From Bacillota bacterium (lineage in GTDB: Bacteria; Bacillota_I; Bacilli_A; RF39; UBA660): a stretch of 64,000 bases of DNA. The position numbers and the translations under genes are program-made. Of this stretch, positions 15,541 through 24,521 are shown one piece after another (position 1 is the first letter of the stretch; each line of letters opens with the position of its first letter). Below the pieces are notes generated by a model, which saw only the letters and a list, made by a program, of their open reading frames with translations, had not been told where the DNA came from and ran no database searches. Where the stretch lies: positions 806,001 through 870,000 of the forward strand of contig JAEWOE010000006.1 in the NCBI GenBank assembly GCA_023460995.1. The letters run 5' to 3'.

Positions 15541-18414
15541 ATGAGAAAGAAGTATTTTAAGGGGTTTACATTAATAGAACTTTTAGCAGTTATTTTAATA
15601 CTTGGAATAATTGCTTTAATTGCGGTACCAGTAATTTCAAGAATGATTAAGGAAAGTAAAAGAGGTGCTTTTGAAACATCCGTAAATAATATAGTGGATG
15701 TATTAGAAAATACTTGTAATATACAAACAATGAATAACGAAGCAGTAACTTCAAAGTATATTTTTGCCAATGGTGAAATATCACCAACAATAGATATAAA
15801 AGGTAGTTTACCAAAAGATGGTACAGCTACTGTTGATTTAAACTGTAAAGTTGCTGCAAATTTAACTAATGGAAATTTCACAGCAATAAAAACTATAGCA
15901 GATGATAGCATAGCTGTGGTAGATGGAAATACATTAGAGCAACCTGTTGTATTATTTGATACAAACGGTAATTCAAAGTATTCTAAATCAGCTAATATAA
16001 AGATCACTGTAAGTGATGAGAGTGGTCTTGATGAAAGTAGTTTAAAATATTTGTGGAATATAACAACTAATATACCAGACGAAGCAAGTATTACTAATAC
16101 ATTTACAAATAATGATATTATAAGTTCACCAAGTGATGCAAATGGTGAATACTATTTATGGATATTAGCTAAAGATACTAGTGGTAATACAGCAATAACA
16201 AGAACAAGTGTATTTTATTTAGATAATACAAGTCCCGTTATAAATTTAAATGGCAGTAATCCTGCTACTATTAATTTAGATGATACTTATATTGATGAAG
16301 GTGCTTCGGCAACTGACAACATTGATGAAAGTATATCTATAGTAACAACAGGTACAGTTAATCCTAGTACTGTTGGAACATATAATATGACTTATAGTGC
16401 TACTGATACGGCTGGAAATACAGCAAGTGTTACACGTCAAATAAATGTTATTGATACTATTAAACCAACTATAGTATTTGGAACAAATGGTAATAACACA
16501 TATGCTAAAATGAGAAATACGACAGTAACAGTTAGTGATAATGGAGTAATAGATACCAGTAGTTTAAAATACTTATGGAATACAAGTACAAGTAATCCAG
16601 ATGAAGTTTCATTTAACACAACATTTACTAATGGAAATACAATAACTACTCCAAATAGTTTGACAGGTGGTTATTATTTATGGATATTAGCTAAAGATAG
16701 TAGTGGTAATGTATCTATATCAAGAACTGATGTTTTTAATTTAGATAATCAAATTCCAGTAATAACATTAAATGGCAGTAGTTCTGTATCAGTGAATGTA
16801 GGAGCTTCTTATACAGATGCAGGAGCAACTGCTACTGACAATATAGATGGAAGCATTCCTGTAACAACTACAGGCACTGTAAATCCTAATAGTGTTGGAA
16901 CATATACAATTACTTATAATGCTACAGACACTGCTGGTAATAATGCAGTTTCAGTAACAAGAACAATTAATGTTATAGATGTTAGTGCACCAGTTATTAC
17001 GATGTTAGGAAGTAATCCAGTAAGCATTAATATTGGTAGTAGTTATACAGATGCAGGAGCTACAGCACTAGATGATGTTGATGGTAATGTAACTAGTAAA
17101 ATAACAACAACAAGTACAATAAATGTTAATGCTTTAGGAAGTTATACTCTAACATATAGAGTGACAGATGTAGCAGGAAATACAGCTACAGCAATTAGAA
17201 CTGTTAATGTTATAGATACTGTTTTACCAAATGTAACATTTGGAACAAATGGTAACAGTACATATGCAAAAACAAGAAGTTCTGTTGTTACTTTAAGTGA
17301 CAACGTTGCTATAAATGGAAGTAGTTTAAAATATCTATGGAGTACTAGTACAAGTACACCAAGTGAAGCATCATTTACTACTTCATTTACTAATGGCGGA
17401 ACTATTAATAGTCCAGCAGGAGCAACTGGTATTTATTACTTATGGATATTAGGAAAAGATACTAGTGGAAATACAAGAATTACAGGAAGCAATGCTTTCT
17501 ATTTAGACAATACTGTTCCAGTATATAGTAGTTATGCGATTACAAATGTAACTAGTAGTGGATATGATGTATATATATATGGAGTAAGCGATGCTCATAT
17601 AGGAATAAATAAAGTACAATTTCCAACATGGACTGACTATAATGGTGGAGATGATATGCAACCAAGCTGGGAAACTAATGCAGCGGCTAGTGGAACAAAT
17701 CTTGGAAGTGGAACTTGGTATTATAGAGTAAATGTTAGTGCTCACAATAATGAATCAGGAGTATATAATACCCATGTATACATTTACGATAGTGCCGGTA
17801 ATTCAACAGCTTTTGCAGCTTCACAAACAACAGTACCACCAAGTGTATACTATTTAGTTGATGTGGTTAATGTTGGAGATTTTATAAGTTATACAGGAAA
17901 TAATGGCTGTACAAATTGTGGTGGTCAAAGTGTAAGTTGTTATGGCGGTTATGCTAATACTTATAGTGGCTGGAGAGTTATTTCAAAAAGCGGAAGTGGT
18001 TCAACAGGTACAGTTTCAATAGTAGCCGCAGGAACTACAGAATGTATTGGTTCAGATGGTGGAACTAATGGAGCAGTATTTAATGCTTTAGCAGGTAAGT
18101 ATTTAAATACAACTTATGCGGCAAGTGCTAGAAGTATTAATTGTAATGATGCTTTACCATACTCAGCAGCAGCATGTACAAACTATACAACTTATGTAGC
18201 TGATTCAATGATACAGCCAGGTGGATTTTACTATTTTGCAACACCATACTCAGGAAGCACATGGGTATACTGGGCAATAGTAGAATCAGGTAGATTTAAT
18301 ACTAATGGTGGTTATACATTTGGTTTAAGACCTATAATTAACTTTAAATCAGGTGTAACAAAAACAGGAGGTAGTGGGACTAACGCAACACCATATACAA
18401 TATCTATACAGTAG
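15541..18414 (+). CDS. Prepilin-like surface protein with six Ig-like repeats
   Basis: About 957 residues. The N-terminus MRKKYFKG-FTLIELLAV is a type IV prepilin leader with Gly at -1, Phe at +1 and Glu at +5, followed by a hydrophobic helix. The middle holds six beta-sandwich repeats of two kinds: three copies with SSLKYLW and YYLWILAKD, and three DUF5011-type copies with SYTDAGATA and TYTITYNATD, in the order A-B-A-B-B-A. The last 180 residues form a Cys-rich domain ending in FGLRPIINF, like C-type-lectin/DUF1566-type folds. Start chosen at 15541 because AGGA precedes it by eight bases; ATGs at 15523 and 15532 lack a site. Probably a pilus-tip or surface adhesin. Confidence 0.85.
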   Translation: MRKKYFKGFTLIELLAVILILGIIALIAVPVISRMIKESKRGAFETSVNNIVDVLENTCNIQTMNNEAVTSKYIFANGEISPTIDIKGSLPKDGTATVDLNCKVAANLTNGNFTAIKTIADDSIAVVDGNTLEQPVVLFDTNGNSKYSKSANIKITVSDESGLDESSLKYLWNITTNIPDEASITNTFTNNDIISSPSDANGEYYLWILAKDTSGNTAITRTSVFYLDNTSPVINLNGSNPATINLDDTYIDEGASATDNIDESISIVTTGTVNPSTVGTYNMTYSATDTAGNTASVTRQINVIDTIKPTIVFGTNGNNTYAKMRNTTVTVSDNGVIDTSSLKYLWNTSTSNPDEVSFNTTFTNGNTITTPNSLTGGYYLWILAKDSSGNVSISRTDVFNLDNQIPVITLNGSSSVSVNVGASYTDAGATATDNIDGSIPVTTTGTVNPNSVGTYTITYNATDTAGNNAVSVTRTINVIDVSAPVITMLGSNPVSINIGSSYTDAGATALDDVDGNVTSKITTTSTINVNALGSYTLTYRVTDVAGNTATAIRTVNVIDTVLPNVTFGTNGNSTYAKTRSSVVTLSDNVAINGSSLKYLWSTSTSTPSEASFTTSFTNGGTINSPAGATGIYYLWILGKDTSGNTRITGSNAFYLDNTVPVYSSYAITNVTSSGYDVYIYGVSDAHIGINKVQFPTWTDYNGGDDMQPSWETNAAASGTNLGSGTWYYRVNVSAHNNESGVYNTHVYIYDSAGNSTAFAASQTTVPPSVYYLVDVVNVGDFISYTGNNGCTNCGGQSVSCYGGYANTYSGWRVISKSGSGSTGTVSIVAAGTTECIGSDGGTNGAVFNALAGKYLNTTYAASARSINCNDALPYSAAACTNYTTYVADSMIQPGGFYYFATPYSGSTWVYWAIVESGRFNTNGGYTFGLRPIINFKSGVTKTGGSGTNATPYTISIQ
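15946..17514 (+). repeat. Alternating Ig-like repeats within the prepilin gene
   Basis: Three copies of a roughly 95-codon unit (starting near 15946, 16462 and 17221) alternate with three copies of a roughly 75-codon DUF5011-type unit (near 16230, 16750 and 16980). Similarity is clear at protein level and partial at DNA level. Confidence 0.75.
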
Positions 18415-18451
18415 AAATTAAATTAAATATTATTTAATTTATATATATTTT

Positions 18452-18480
18452 AAACCAGTGCAAAAGGCACTGGTTTTTTA
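18452..18480 (+). terminator. Terminator after the prepilin-Ig gene
   Basis: Perfect ten-base stem AAACCAGTGC/GCACTGGTTT with loop AAAAG and a T tail. Confidence 0.85.
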
Positions 18481-18547
18481 TTAATTCATTAAGAATAATA
18501 ACTAAAAAATTATTTTGTAATATGTAATTCAAATTAACCATTTTTTG

Positions 18548-18556
18548 TGTTATAAT
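18548..18556 (+). promoter_or_regulatory. Extended -10 promoter of the first duplicated cassette
   Basis: TGT-TATAAT, 29 bases before the ATG at 18586. Confidence 0.65.
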
Positions 18557-18585
18557 AGAACAATATTTTTAAAGGTGTGATATAA

Positions 18586-18975
18586 ATGGAATTTACTGAA
18601 GACGATAAGAAAAAAATAAAAATTGCTTCTATTATTATAGGTATATCTATTATTATAAGTATTGTTTCACTATTTGTTGATAATAATGGTAGTAGTAAGA
18701 TGAACAATATAGCTAAAGAACTTGGTGAAAATTATTATAAAAGTAGCTTATATGATACATTTAAAACAAATGGAACAAGCTTACTTAGTATTTTTAAAGA
18801 TGACGGATATAAGGTTAATTTACAAACTTTGCTTGAAGATAATAAAGATTATGTTTCTTATTTTGTTAGTGATGATAAGATATGTGACTTAGAAAATAGT
18901 TATATAATTATCTATCCAAAGAAACCTTATAAAGAGGGTAATTATAAAGTTAAAACTTATTTAGATTGCGAGTAG
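18586..18975 (+). CDS. Small membrane-anchored protein, cassette A1
   Basis: A 129-residue protein with one N-terminal helix (about residues 13-30) and an extracytoplasmic domain. It ends in a motif shared with the gene at 19805: Cys100-Asp-Leu, then YIIIYPKKPY, then Cys128. The pairing of the two Cys in both paralogues suggests a disulfide. I recognise no named family. It is followed after five bases by the secreted/membrane gene at 18981, and that two-gene unit is repeated at 19805-22005. Possibly a structural partner of the two-helix protein. Confidence 0.7.
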   Translation: MEFTEDDKKKIKIASIIIGISIIISIVSLFVDNNGSSKMNNIAKELGENYYKSSLYDTFKTNGTSLLSIFKDDGYKVNLQTLLEDNKDYVSYFVSDDKICDLENSYIIIYPKKPYKEGNYKVKTYLDCE

Positions 18976-18980
18976 ATAAT

Positions 18981-19721
18981 ATGAAAAATAAAGTATATAT
19001 ATATGGTTTTATATTGTTTATGTTATTTATTGGAATAAATAGTGTAAGGGCTGCATCTTGTGATAAATATGGCTGTGCTTCATGTATTTATAAAATTAGT
19101 AATTATGATGTTAAGTATGATATTACTAGTAATGGTACTGACATAACTGTTGATTTTGATACACAAAAAACAGGTGATATAAAAGGAGATTATAAGTTTG
19201 CTAATAATTTAGAAAGTGCTTCTTTTAAAAGTGGTGATGAAATAGTTTGTCCTACTAATATATATGTCGTATATGGAATGAGTGGTACTAAAATAACAAC
19301 TAAATTATATAGTGAAAATAAAGAAAATAGCATTAAAGCAGTTTTATCTGAAACTTCAACAGATAATAATAAAACAATAACTGGTGGAGTTAGTAAAAAC
19401 ACTAACACTAATGGTACAAGTAATAATGATAATCAAGAAAGATGTTCTATCTTTTCTAGCGATTTTATAGAATTTATGCAACTAATGTTAGACTATATTA
19501 GAATAGCAGGTCTGGTCCTAACAGTTGTACTTAGTATAATGGATTATACTAAGACAATCTTCGGTAATGATGACAAAAGTAATGAAAAAGCTAACAAACG
19601 TTTTACAACTAGGCTAATAGTATTAGCGCTATTATTTTTGATACCATCAGTAATTAACTTTGTTTTAAATTTGTTTAATATTCAAGGTTCTGGTGATAAT
19701 GGAACATGTGGCATACACTAA
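18981..19721 (+). CDS. Secreted protein with C-terminal two-helix (VirB2/TrbC-like) core, A1
   Basis: About 246 residues. A signal peptide (residues 1-24, ending VRA) leads into a Cys-rich extracytoplasmic domain, a Thr/Asn-rich linker and a C-terminal hairpin of two helices (about 168-187 and 210-231) separated by a charged loop with GNDDKSNEKANKRF. Cys155 and Cys243 bracket the hairpin. The two-helix layout with both ends outside and a basic inner loop resembles VirB2/TrbC pilins of type IV secretion, though the similarity is structural inference. I took the ATG at 18981, which begins the signal peptide; the ribosome site is weak. Confidence 0.7.
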   Translation: MKNKVYIYGFILFMLFIGINSVRAASCDKYGCASCIYKISNYDVKYDITSNGTDITVDFDTQKTGDIKGDYKFANNLESASFKSGDEIVCPTNIYVVYGMSGTKITTKLYSENKENSIKAVLSETSTDNNKTITGGVSKNTNTNGTSNNDNQERCSIFSSDFIEFMQLMLDYIRIAGLVLTVVLSIMDYTKTIFGNDDKSNEKANKRFTTRLIVLALLFLIPSVINFVLNLFNIQGSGDNGTCGIH

Positions 19722-19726
19722 AAAAG

Positions 19727-19754
19727 AAAAGATAATGTAAACTATCTTTTTTTT
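19727..19754 (+). terminator. Terminator between the duplicated cassettes
   Basis: AAAAGATA/TATCTTTT stem (19727-19750) followed by TTTT. Confidence 0.8.
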
Positions 19755-19766
19755 GTTATTTTATTA

Positions 19767-19775
19767 TGCTATAAT
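19767..19775 (+). promoter_or_regulatory. Extended -10 promoter of the second duplicated cassette
   Basis: TGC-TATAAT, 29 bases before the ATG at 19805, the same spacing as in the first copy. Confidence 0.65.
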
Positions 19776-19804
19776 TTAGTTAGTAAAATAGTGAGGTAGA
19801 TTAT

Positions 19805-20299
19805 ATGAGAGATTTTTATGAGGCAAATAAAGGTGCCTTAAAAACAGCAATTATAATGATTATACTAACACTTGTTATTTTAGTAATAACAAGCGTAATA
19901 GATAACTTTAGAAATGCAACAACGCCTAAGAAAGTTTTAGATGCTCTTGCAAAAAGTTATTATGAAGAAACTTTTCATCCGACTGTGGTAGAAAATAATT
20001 CAACTAGTTTTGCAACAGTATTAGCTAAATATGAAAAAGATGGTATAAAGATGAGTATTAAGAACTTTATGACTCTTTATAAAGATATAGACTTTGATAT
20101 ATTCAACAAAGGAAAGTACGCTTCTTGTGATTTAGATCTGACATATGTAATAATTTATCCTAAATCACCATACGGAGTAGAAGACTATACTTTAAAAGAA
20201 GAAGTTTACTGTAATGTAGGCAGTGTGGTTGAAGAAGATGGTAAGAAAGATACAAATCCAACAGAAACAACACCAAGTGAAGGTAAAGGTGAAAAATAA
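19805..20299 (+). CDS. Small membrane-anchored protein, cassette A2
   Basis: A 164-residue paralogue of the protein at 18586: one N-terminal helix (about residues 13-31), a short helical region (LAKSYYEETFHP), then the shared motif Cys108-Asp-Leu, YVIIYPKSPY and Cys136. It has an extra acidic, Thr/Glu-rich C-terminal tail of about 25 residues. Its stop shares a base with the start of the next gene (TAATG), so the two are translationally coupled. Function unknown; probably an outer-face partner of the following two-helix protein. Confidence 0.7.
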   Translation: MRDFYEANKGALKTAIIMIILTLVILVITSVIDNFRNATTPKKVLDALAKSYYEETFHPTVVENNSTSFATVLAKYEKDGIKMSIKNFMTLYKDIDFDIFNKGKYASCDLDLTYVIIYPKSPYGVEDYTLKEEVYCNVGSVVEEDGKKDTNPTETTPSEGKGEK

Positions 20300-22005
20300 T
20301 GAATAAAAATAATATAAAAATATCATTTTTGTTTTTTGGATTACTATTTATATTAATACCTGGCAAAGCTTTAGCAGCTGATGATAAGATTTTAATGTAT
20401 CTTGACTGCTCTTATAATATAAGTTATGGTGCTGATAATATTAAAAGTAGTAATGTAAGTATTTACTCAAGTGATTTGCATATTGCTTATACTGAAATTT
20501 TAGATTATGACGGTAATACTTATAAAGTGAAAGTTACTGACGCGAGTGGTAGTTTTTATAATAATGTAAATGAGAATTTCAACGATAAATTTACTCCAAG
20601 TATTAGGGAAACTGATCAAACAAGATCAACTTTCACTTCAGCCTATGCTAAAAATGATAATAGTTGTCCTAAATTTATGACGTTAGAACAATATAGTGGA
20701 AGCAAATACACAGTTTTATTTTCTAACGAATTAAATGATACTTGCTCAGGAACTCCGGGTACTCAATGTAAAATGATATATAATTATTCTAAAACCAATT
20801 ATCAAGTTTATATAAGTCCAAAAGAAGATGTATGGTCTTATTATACTGGCGAAAATAAAGATAGTATATGTGATAAACTAAATATAGATTTATCAGTTTC
20901 TGCAGGAAAGAAAATTCAAATTTTAGCAACATACGCAAAAGATAGTAAATATGAGGAATACACAAATTGGACAGCTCCTAAAAATGTTGATACTGTTTGG
21001 TTTGAAGATATTGCAAATTTAGCTAGAAATAAAACAGTTAAAACGTTAGCATTTGATCCTGATACAGATAGTTTTGCTGGTACAACAGATGTTAGATTTG
21101 CAGCTGATTCTGATTCACTTTCCTTTGATAGTTATTGCAAAATGCCAAAACCTGCATTTACTGCAAAAAAAACATGTTCAACATATGATGACATAAAAGC
21201 AACAATTAGTAGTAAAATGAATAATGCCTTTGCAGCCTCAAAAAGTATTGATGATGTGGCAGCAAAATATTTAAGTGCTAACCCTCAAAATGGTAGTTAT
21301 AGTGCTAAATCGTATTCAACTGAAAAGGATGCTACTAAACTTGAGAAAATAGGAACAGAAATAGATACAGCTTTAAAATCTTCAACATTTATAAATGTAT
21401 CAACAGAGTTTTTAAATTACTTAACAAGTTTGTCAACTGATGGTACATTATGTCAAGAAGCAAAAGAAAAGGTTTTAGCTATGATTGATACGTATACTGA
21501 TTATAATACTAATAGGGGAGAAGTTATACAAAAGTTAAAAGAAACTCTTGGTAATATTCAATCTAGATTAGAAGCTATGAAAGAAACAGAAAAAGCAGCA
21601 GCTTTTGATGAGTATATTGATAATGCTGCAGCAATGGAAGCAGAGATAAAGACAGTTTCAGTTCAAGCGAGAAATAGTTACTTAACTGGTAATGACTTTA
21701 AAATTGGCGCTATTACAGGTGCTACATGTAACATAATTTCCGCTGACTTACAAAAGTTTTTACAAACTATTATTGATTATATTAGAATTGCTGGTATAAC
21801 ACTTGCTGTTGTATTAGGAATACTTGATTATATAAAAGTAATATTTGGTAGTGATGATAAGTCAATGGCAAAAGCCAATAAAAATTTTGCAACAAGATTA
21901 ATCGCAGTTGCATTGTTATTCTTAATACCAGCAGTTTTAAATTTTGTTTTGGGGCTATTTAATATTCTTGGAACAGGATCAGCAGGAACTTGTGGTATAA
22001 AATAA
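20299..22005 (+). CDS. Secreted protein with C-terminal two-helix (VirB2/TrbC-like) core, A2
   Basis: A 568-residue paralogue of the gene at 18981, enlarged by a middle region. Signal peptide with cleavage after ALA (about residue 26); Cys-containing extracytoplasmic domain to about 290; helical region (about 290-460, with NIQSRLEAMKETEKAAAFDE) that may coil; then the two-helix hairpin (about 494-512 and 533-555) with loop GSDDKSMAKANKNF. Cys477 and Cys565 bracket the hairpin, and the last residues GTCGIK match GTCGIH of the paralogue. Likely a surface or pilus-like membrane assembly subunit; no experimentally known homologue recognised. Confidence 0.7.
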   Translation: MNKNNIKISFLFFGLLFILIPGKALAADDKILMYLDCSYNISYGADNIKSSNVSIYSSDLHIAYTEILDYDGNTYKVKVTDASGSFYNNVNENFNDKFTPSIRETDQTRSTFTSAYAKNDNSCPKFMTLEQYSGSKYTVLFSNELNDTCSGTPGTQCKMIYNYSKTNYQVYISPKEDVWSYYTGENKDSICDKLNIDLSVSAGKKIQILATYAKDSKYEEYTNWTAPKNVDTVWFEDIANLARNKTVKTLAFDPDTDSFAGTTDVRFAADSDSLSFDSYCKMPKPAFTAKKTCSTYDDIKATISSKMNNAFAASKSIDDVAAKYLSANPQNGSYSAKSYSTEKDATKLEKIGTEIDTALKSSTFINVSTEFLNYLTSLSTDGTLCQEAKEKVLAMIDTYTDYNTNRGEVIQKLKETLGNIQSRLEAMKETEKAAAFDEYIDNAAAMEAEIKTVSVQARNSYLTGNDFKIGAITGATCNIISADLQKFLQTIIDYIRIAGITLAVVLGILDYIKVIFGSDDKSMAKANKNFATRLIAVALLFLIPAVLNFVLGLFNILGTGSAGTCGIK

Positions 22006-22032
22006 ACTAAAAGTTTAACTTTTAGTTTTTTT
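22004..22032 (+). terminator. Terminator after cassette A2
   Basis: AAACTAAAA/TTTTAGTTT stem followed by an eight-T run. Confidence 0.8.
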
Positions 22033-22080
22033 TACTTAATTATAATACTAACTATTAAGTATAATATAATAGGTGATAAA

Positions 22081-22677
22081 ATGAAGGTTTTAAAAAATTA
22101 TAATGAAGTATTAACACAAGGATATAATGCTGTTAGTCATTATGGTATAGATGTTGTAGGTAATAACAATAATGTACATGTTTTAGATTATATTACATCT
22201 TATGAGGCAGGAGTAATAGAAGATATAAGAACAAATGCTACTGGGTTTGAAGATAATGGTAGTTATGGTAATTATTTAGTAATAAATCATGAGAACGGTT
22301 ATAAAACAAGGTATGCTCATCTTGCTTATAATACAATAGGGGTTTCTAAAGGAGATAGAGTAACAAAAGGTCAAGTTTTAGGTTATATGGGTGCAACAGG
22401 TTATGCTTTTGGAGGACATCTACATTTTGAATTAATAAAAGACGGTACTGCAATAGATCCAACTGATTATATATTTGGTAATTCTACTATTATTCCAATA
22501 CCAGAAGATAATGATGATGGCGAAAATAATGGTGAAGATAATGGTAATGATAACGAAGAAAATAATAATGAAGAGAATAATAAAGATGAGCCCAAACTAA
22601 TATTTACTTGCTTAGTCGAGGATGATTATTATTTACATTTAAATGTAGGTAATAAACTTTATTTTTCAAAGGACTAA
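22081..22677 (+). CDS. M23-family peptidase without a signal peptide
   Basis: A 198-residue protein whose first 140 residues are an M23 (LytM/lysostaphin-type) zinc endopeptidase: His20 and Asp24 in HYGID, His80 in YAHL and His113-x-His115 in GGHLHFEL are all present, so it should be active on peptide cross-bridges. There is no signal peptide or membrane helix, unusual for a wall hydrolase and more like a phage lysin. An acidic Asn/Asp/Glu-rich linker (about 143-170) joins a short C-terminal segment that could be a binding module. It lies directly after the duplicated membrane cassettes. Confidence 0.83.
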   Translation: MKVLKNYNEVLTQGYNAVSHYGIDVVGNNNNVHVLDYITSYEAGVIEDIRTNATGFEDNGSYGNYLVINHENGYKTRYAHLAYNTIGVSKGDRVTKGQVLGYMGATGYAFGGHLHFELIKDGTAIDPTDYIFGNSTIIPIPEDNDDGENNGEDNGNDNEENNNEENNKDEPKLIFTCLVEDDYYLHLNVGNKLYFSKD

Positions 22678-22687
22678 GTCCTTTTTT
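22668..22687 (+). terminator. Terminator after the M23 gene
   Basis: AAAGGA/TCCTTT stem overlapping the stop codon, followed by T. Confidence 0.7.
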
Positions 22688-22739
22688 AGTGAACAATAGG
22701 TGAAAGGCGATTTATTACTTTTTTTTTATAGGCATATCA

Positions 22740-22748
22740 TGGTATAAT
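22740..22748 (+). promoter_or_regulatory. Extended -10 promoter of the cysteine desulfurase operon
   Basis: TGG-TATAAT, 25 bases before the ATG; AAGGTGAT is the ribosome site. Confidence 0.65.
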
Positions 22749-22773
22749 TACATATGAGGATTAAGGTGATAAA

Positions 22774-23898
22774 ATGATTTATTTAGATTATTCAGCAAGT
22801 ACTCCGGTTAATAAAGAAGTTCTTGATAGTTTTAGTAAAGCTTGTTTAGATTTTCCAGGAAACTCTAATTCTCTTCATACGCTTGGAGTAAAAGCAAATG
22901 ATTTAGTAGAAATGGCTACTAAACAAATCGCTGATATTTTAAAAGTAAGTACAAAAGAAATTATATATACTAGTGGATCTAGTGAATCAAACAATTTAGC
23001 TATAAAGGGCATTTGTAATAAATATAAAAATAGAGGAAAACATATTATAACAACACAATATGAACATTCTTCTGTATATGGTCCGATTGGCTATCTTCAA
23101 ACGCAAGGTTATGAAGTAGATTTTGTAAATTCTAATGAAGATGGAACAGTTGATCTAAAGCATTTAAAATCGCTTATGAGAGACGATACCATACTTGTTA
23201 GTGTCAATGCAATAAATAGTGAAATTGGTATTATTCAGCCTATAAATGAGATAGGTGAAGTTGTTCACGAGTACTCTAAATGCTTTTATCATGTTGATAT
23301 TACCCAAGCAGTTGGTAAAATAAACATAGATTTATCTAATATTGATTTAGCATCTTTTTCAGCCCATAAGTTTTTTGGACTAAAAGGAATTGGTGTTTTA
23401 ATTAAAAAAGATAAGATAGTTTTAGATCCTCTTATCCATGGTGGTAAAAGCACGACTATATTTAGAAGTGGTACGCCAGCTCATCCATTAATAGTATCTA
23501 TTTCTAAGGCTTTAAGAATAGCAGTAGAAGATATTGATGTTAAGTATAATTACGTTACTGAGTTAAATAATACCATAAAAAATGGTCTTATGAAATACTC
23601 TGATGTATATGTAAATAGTAACGATAAATGTTTACCTCATGTATTAAATATTAGTGTAGTAGGAATAAAACCAGAAACTTTCTTACATGCTCTAGAAAAA
23701 TATGAAGTATACATATCTACTCAAACAGCGTGTTCTTCTGAAAAGAATCTATCTCAAAGTGTCTTAGTACTTACTAATGATGAAAATAGAGCAAAGTCAA
23801 GCTTAAGAATAAGCTTATCTTACATAACTACTAAAGCAGAAGTTTCTAATTTCTTAGAAATATTTGATAAATGTTATAAGGAACTAAAATTAAAATGA
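22774..23898 (+). CDS. Cysteine desulfurase (NifS/IscS type, class V aminotransferase)
   Basis: PLP enzyme that takes sulfur from cysteine to make a protein persulfide for Fe-S clusters and thiolated tRNA. Conserved features: YLDYSASTPVN at the N-terminus, YTSGSSESNNLAIKG, the HVDITQAVGK block, PLP Lys in FSAHKFFGLKG (about residue 199), and active-site Cys in STQTACSSEK (about 319). Length 374 is slightly short but complete. No scaffold gene (iscU/sufU) or thiI is adjacent. It ends in TGA and overlaps the next gene by four bases. Exact subgroup undecided. Confidence 0.93.
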   Translation: MIYLDYSASTPVNKEVLDSFSKACLDFPGNSNSLHTLGVKANDLVEMATKQIADILKVSTKEIIYTSGSSESNNLAIKGICNKYKNRGKHIITTQYEHSSVYGPIGYLQTQGYEVDFVNSNEDGTVDLKHLKSLMRDDTILVSVNAINSEIGIIQPINEIGEVVHEYSKCFYHVDITQAVGKINIDLSNIDLASFSAHKFFGLKGIGVLIKKDKIVLDPLIHGGKSTTIFRSGTPAHPLIVSISKALRIAVEDIDVKYNYVTELNNTIKNGLMKYSDVYVNSNDKCLPHVLNISVVGIKPETFLHALEKYEVYISTQTACSSEKNLSQSVLVLTNDENRAKSSLRISLSYITTKAEVSNFLEIFDKCYKELKLK

Positions 23899-24512
23899 TG
23901 AAAATAATGAGTCCTATAATAGGAGAACTTGAAGAAAAAGAATTAGAGATTACAGAACAAAAAATAAGTGGTATTTTTAACAATGAGGTTGTTAAAACGT
24001 TAAAATATCGTTTTTTAGAATTTAATGAGTGTATTTTTAATAAATTAACGATTAATAATTTAAATATGGCTAAAACTACATTTGTAGATGTTAAATTTAT
24101 TAATTGTGATTTATCAAATACAATATTTGAATCTTCGACATTTGTACGTGTTATTTTTGAAGAATGTAAGTTAATTGGTACAGATTTAAGTAGTTCATCT
24201 TTTAAAGATGTACAGTTTAATAACTGTAAAATGAATTATTCTAATTTTTCTGATAGTAAACTTCAAAATATTATATTTAAGGATATAGATGCTGGTAATA
24301 GTAGTTTTATAAATGTTAAATTTAAAGATGTTATTTTTGATACATGCAAACTTGAAGAAATAGAATTTCTAAATACAAATTTAAGTAATATAGATTTTTC
24401 AAATTCTATTATAGATGGCATTGCGGTTAATGTAGCATTATTAAAAGGTTGCGTGGTAAATACATACCAAGCAGTTGAATTGTCAAGGTTACTTGGCTTA
24501 AAAATAAAATAG
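23895..24512 (+). CDS. Pentapeptide-repeat protein
   Basis: A 205-residue protein made of imperfect A(D/N)Lxx-type five-residue repeats (for example FINCDLSNTIFESSTF, CKLIGTDLSSSSF, FSNSII) from about residue 30 to 175. It forms a right-handed beta helix. The end, LLKGCVVNTYQAVELSRLLGLKI, matches the C-terminal cap of Qnr/McbG-like relatives. Some such proteins mimic DNA and protect gyrase or topoisomerase IV; that role is possible but not shown here. It overlaps the desulfurase gene by four bases (ATGA), so it is co-translated. Confidence 0.87.
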   Translation: MMKIMSPIIGELEEKELEITEQKISGIFNNEVVKTLKYRFLEFNECIFNKLTINNLNMAKTTFVDVKFINCDLSNTIFESSTFVRVIFEECKLIGTDLSSSSFKDVQFNNCKMNYSNFSDSKLQNIIFKDIDAGNSSFINVKFKDVIFDTCKLEEIEFLNTNLSNIDFSNSIIDGIAVNVALLKGCVVNTYQAVELSRLLGLKIK

Positions 24513-24521
24513 GTGGTATAT

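Noticed and set aside
18981..22005. A complete conjugative type IV secretion system
   Set aside because: No VirB4, VirD4, relaxase or VirB6/B8-like gene is in the window; only pilin-like cores and wall hydrolases are seen.
22081..22677. Prophage remnant around the lysin-like M23 gene
   Set aside because: No holin, tail, capsid, integrase or terminase gene is nearby; base composition matches the neighbours.
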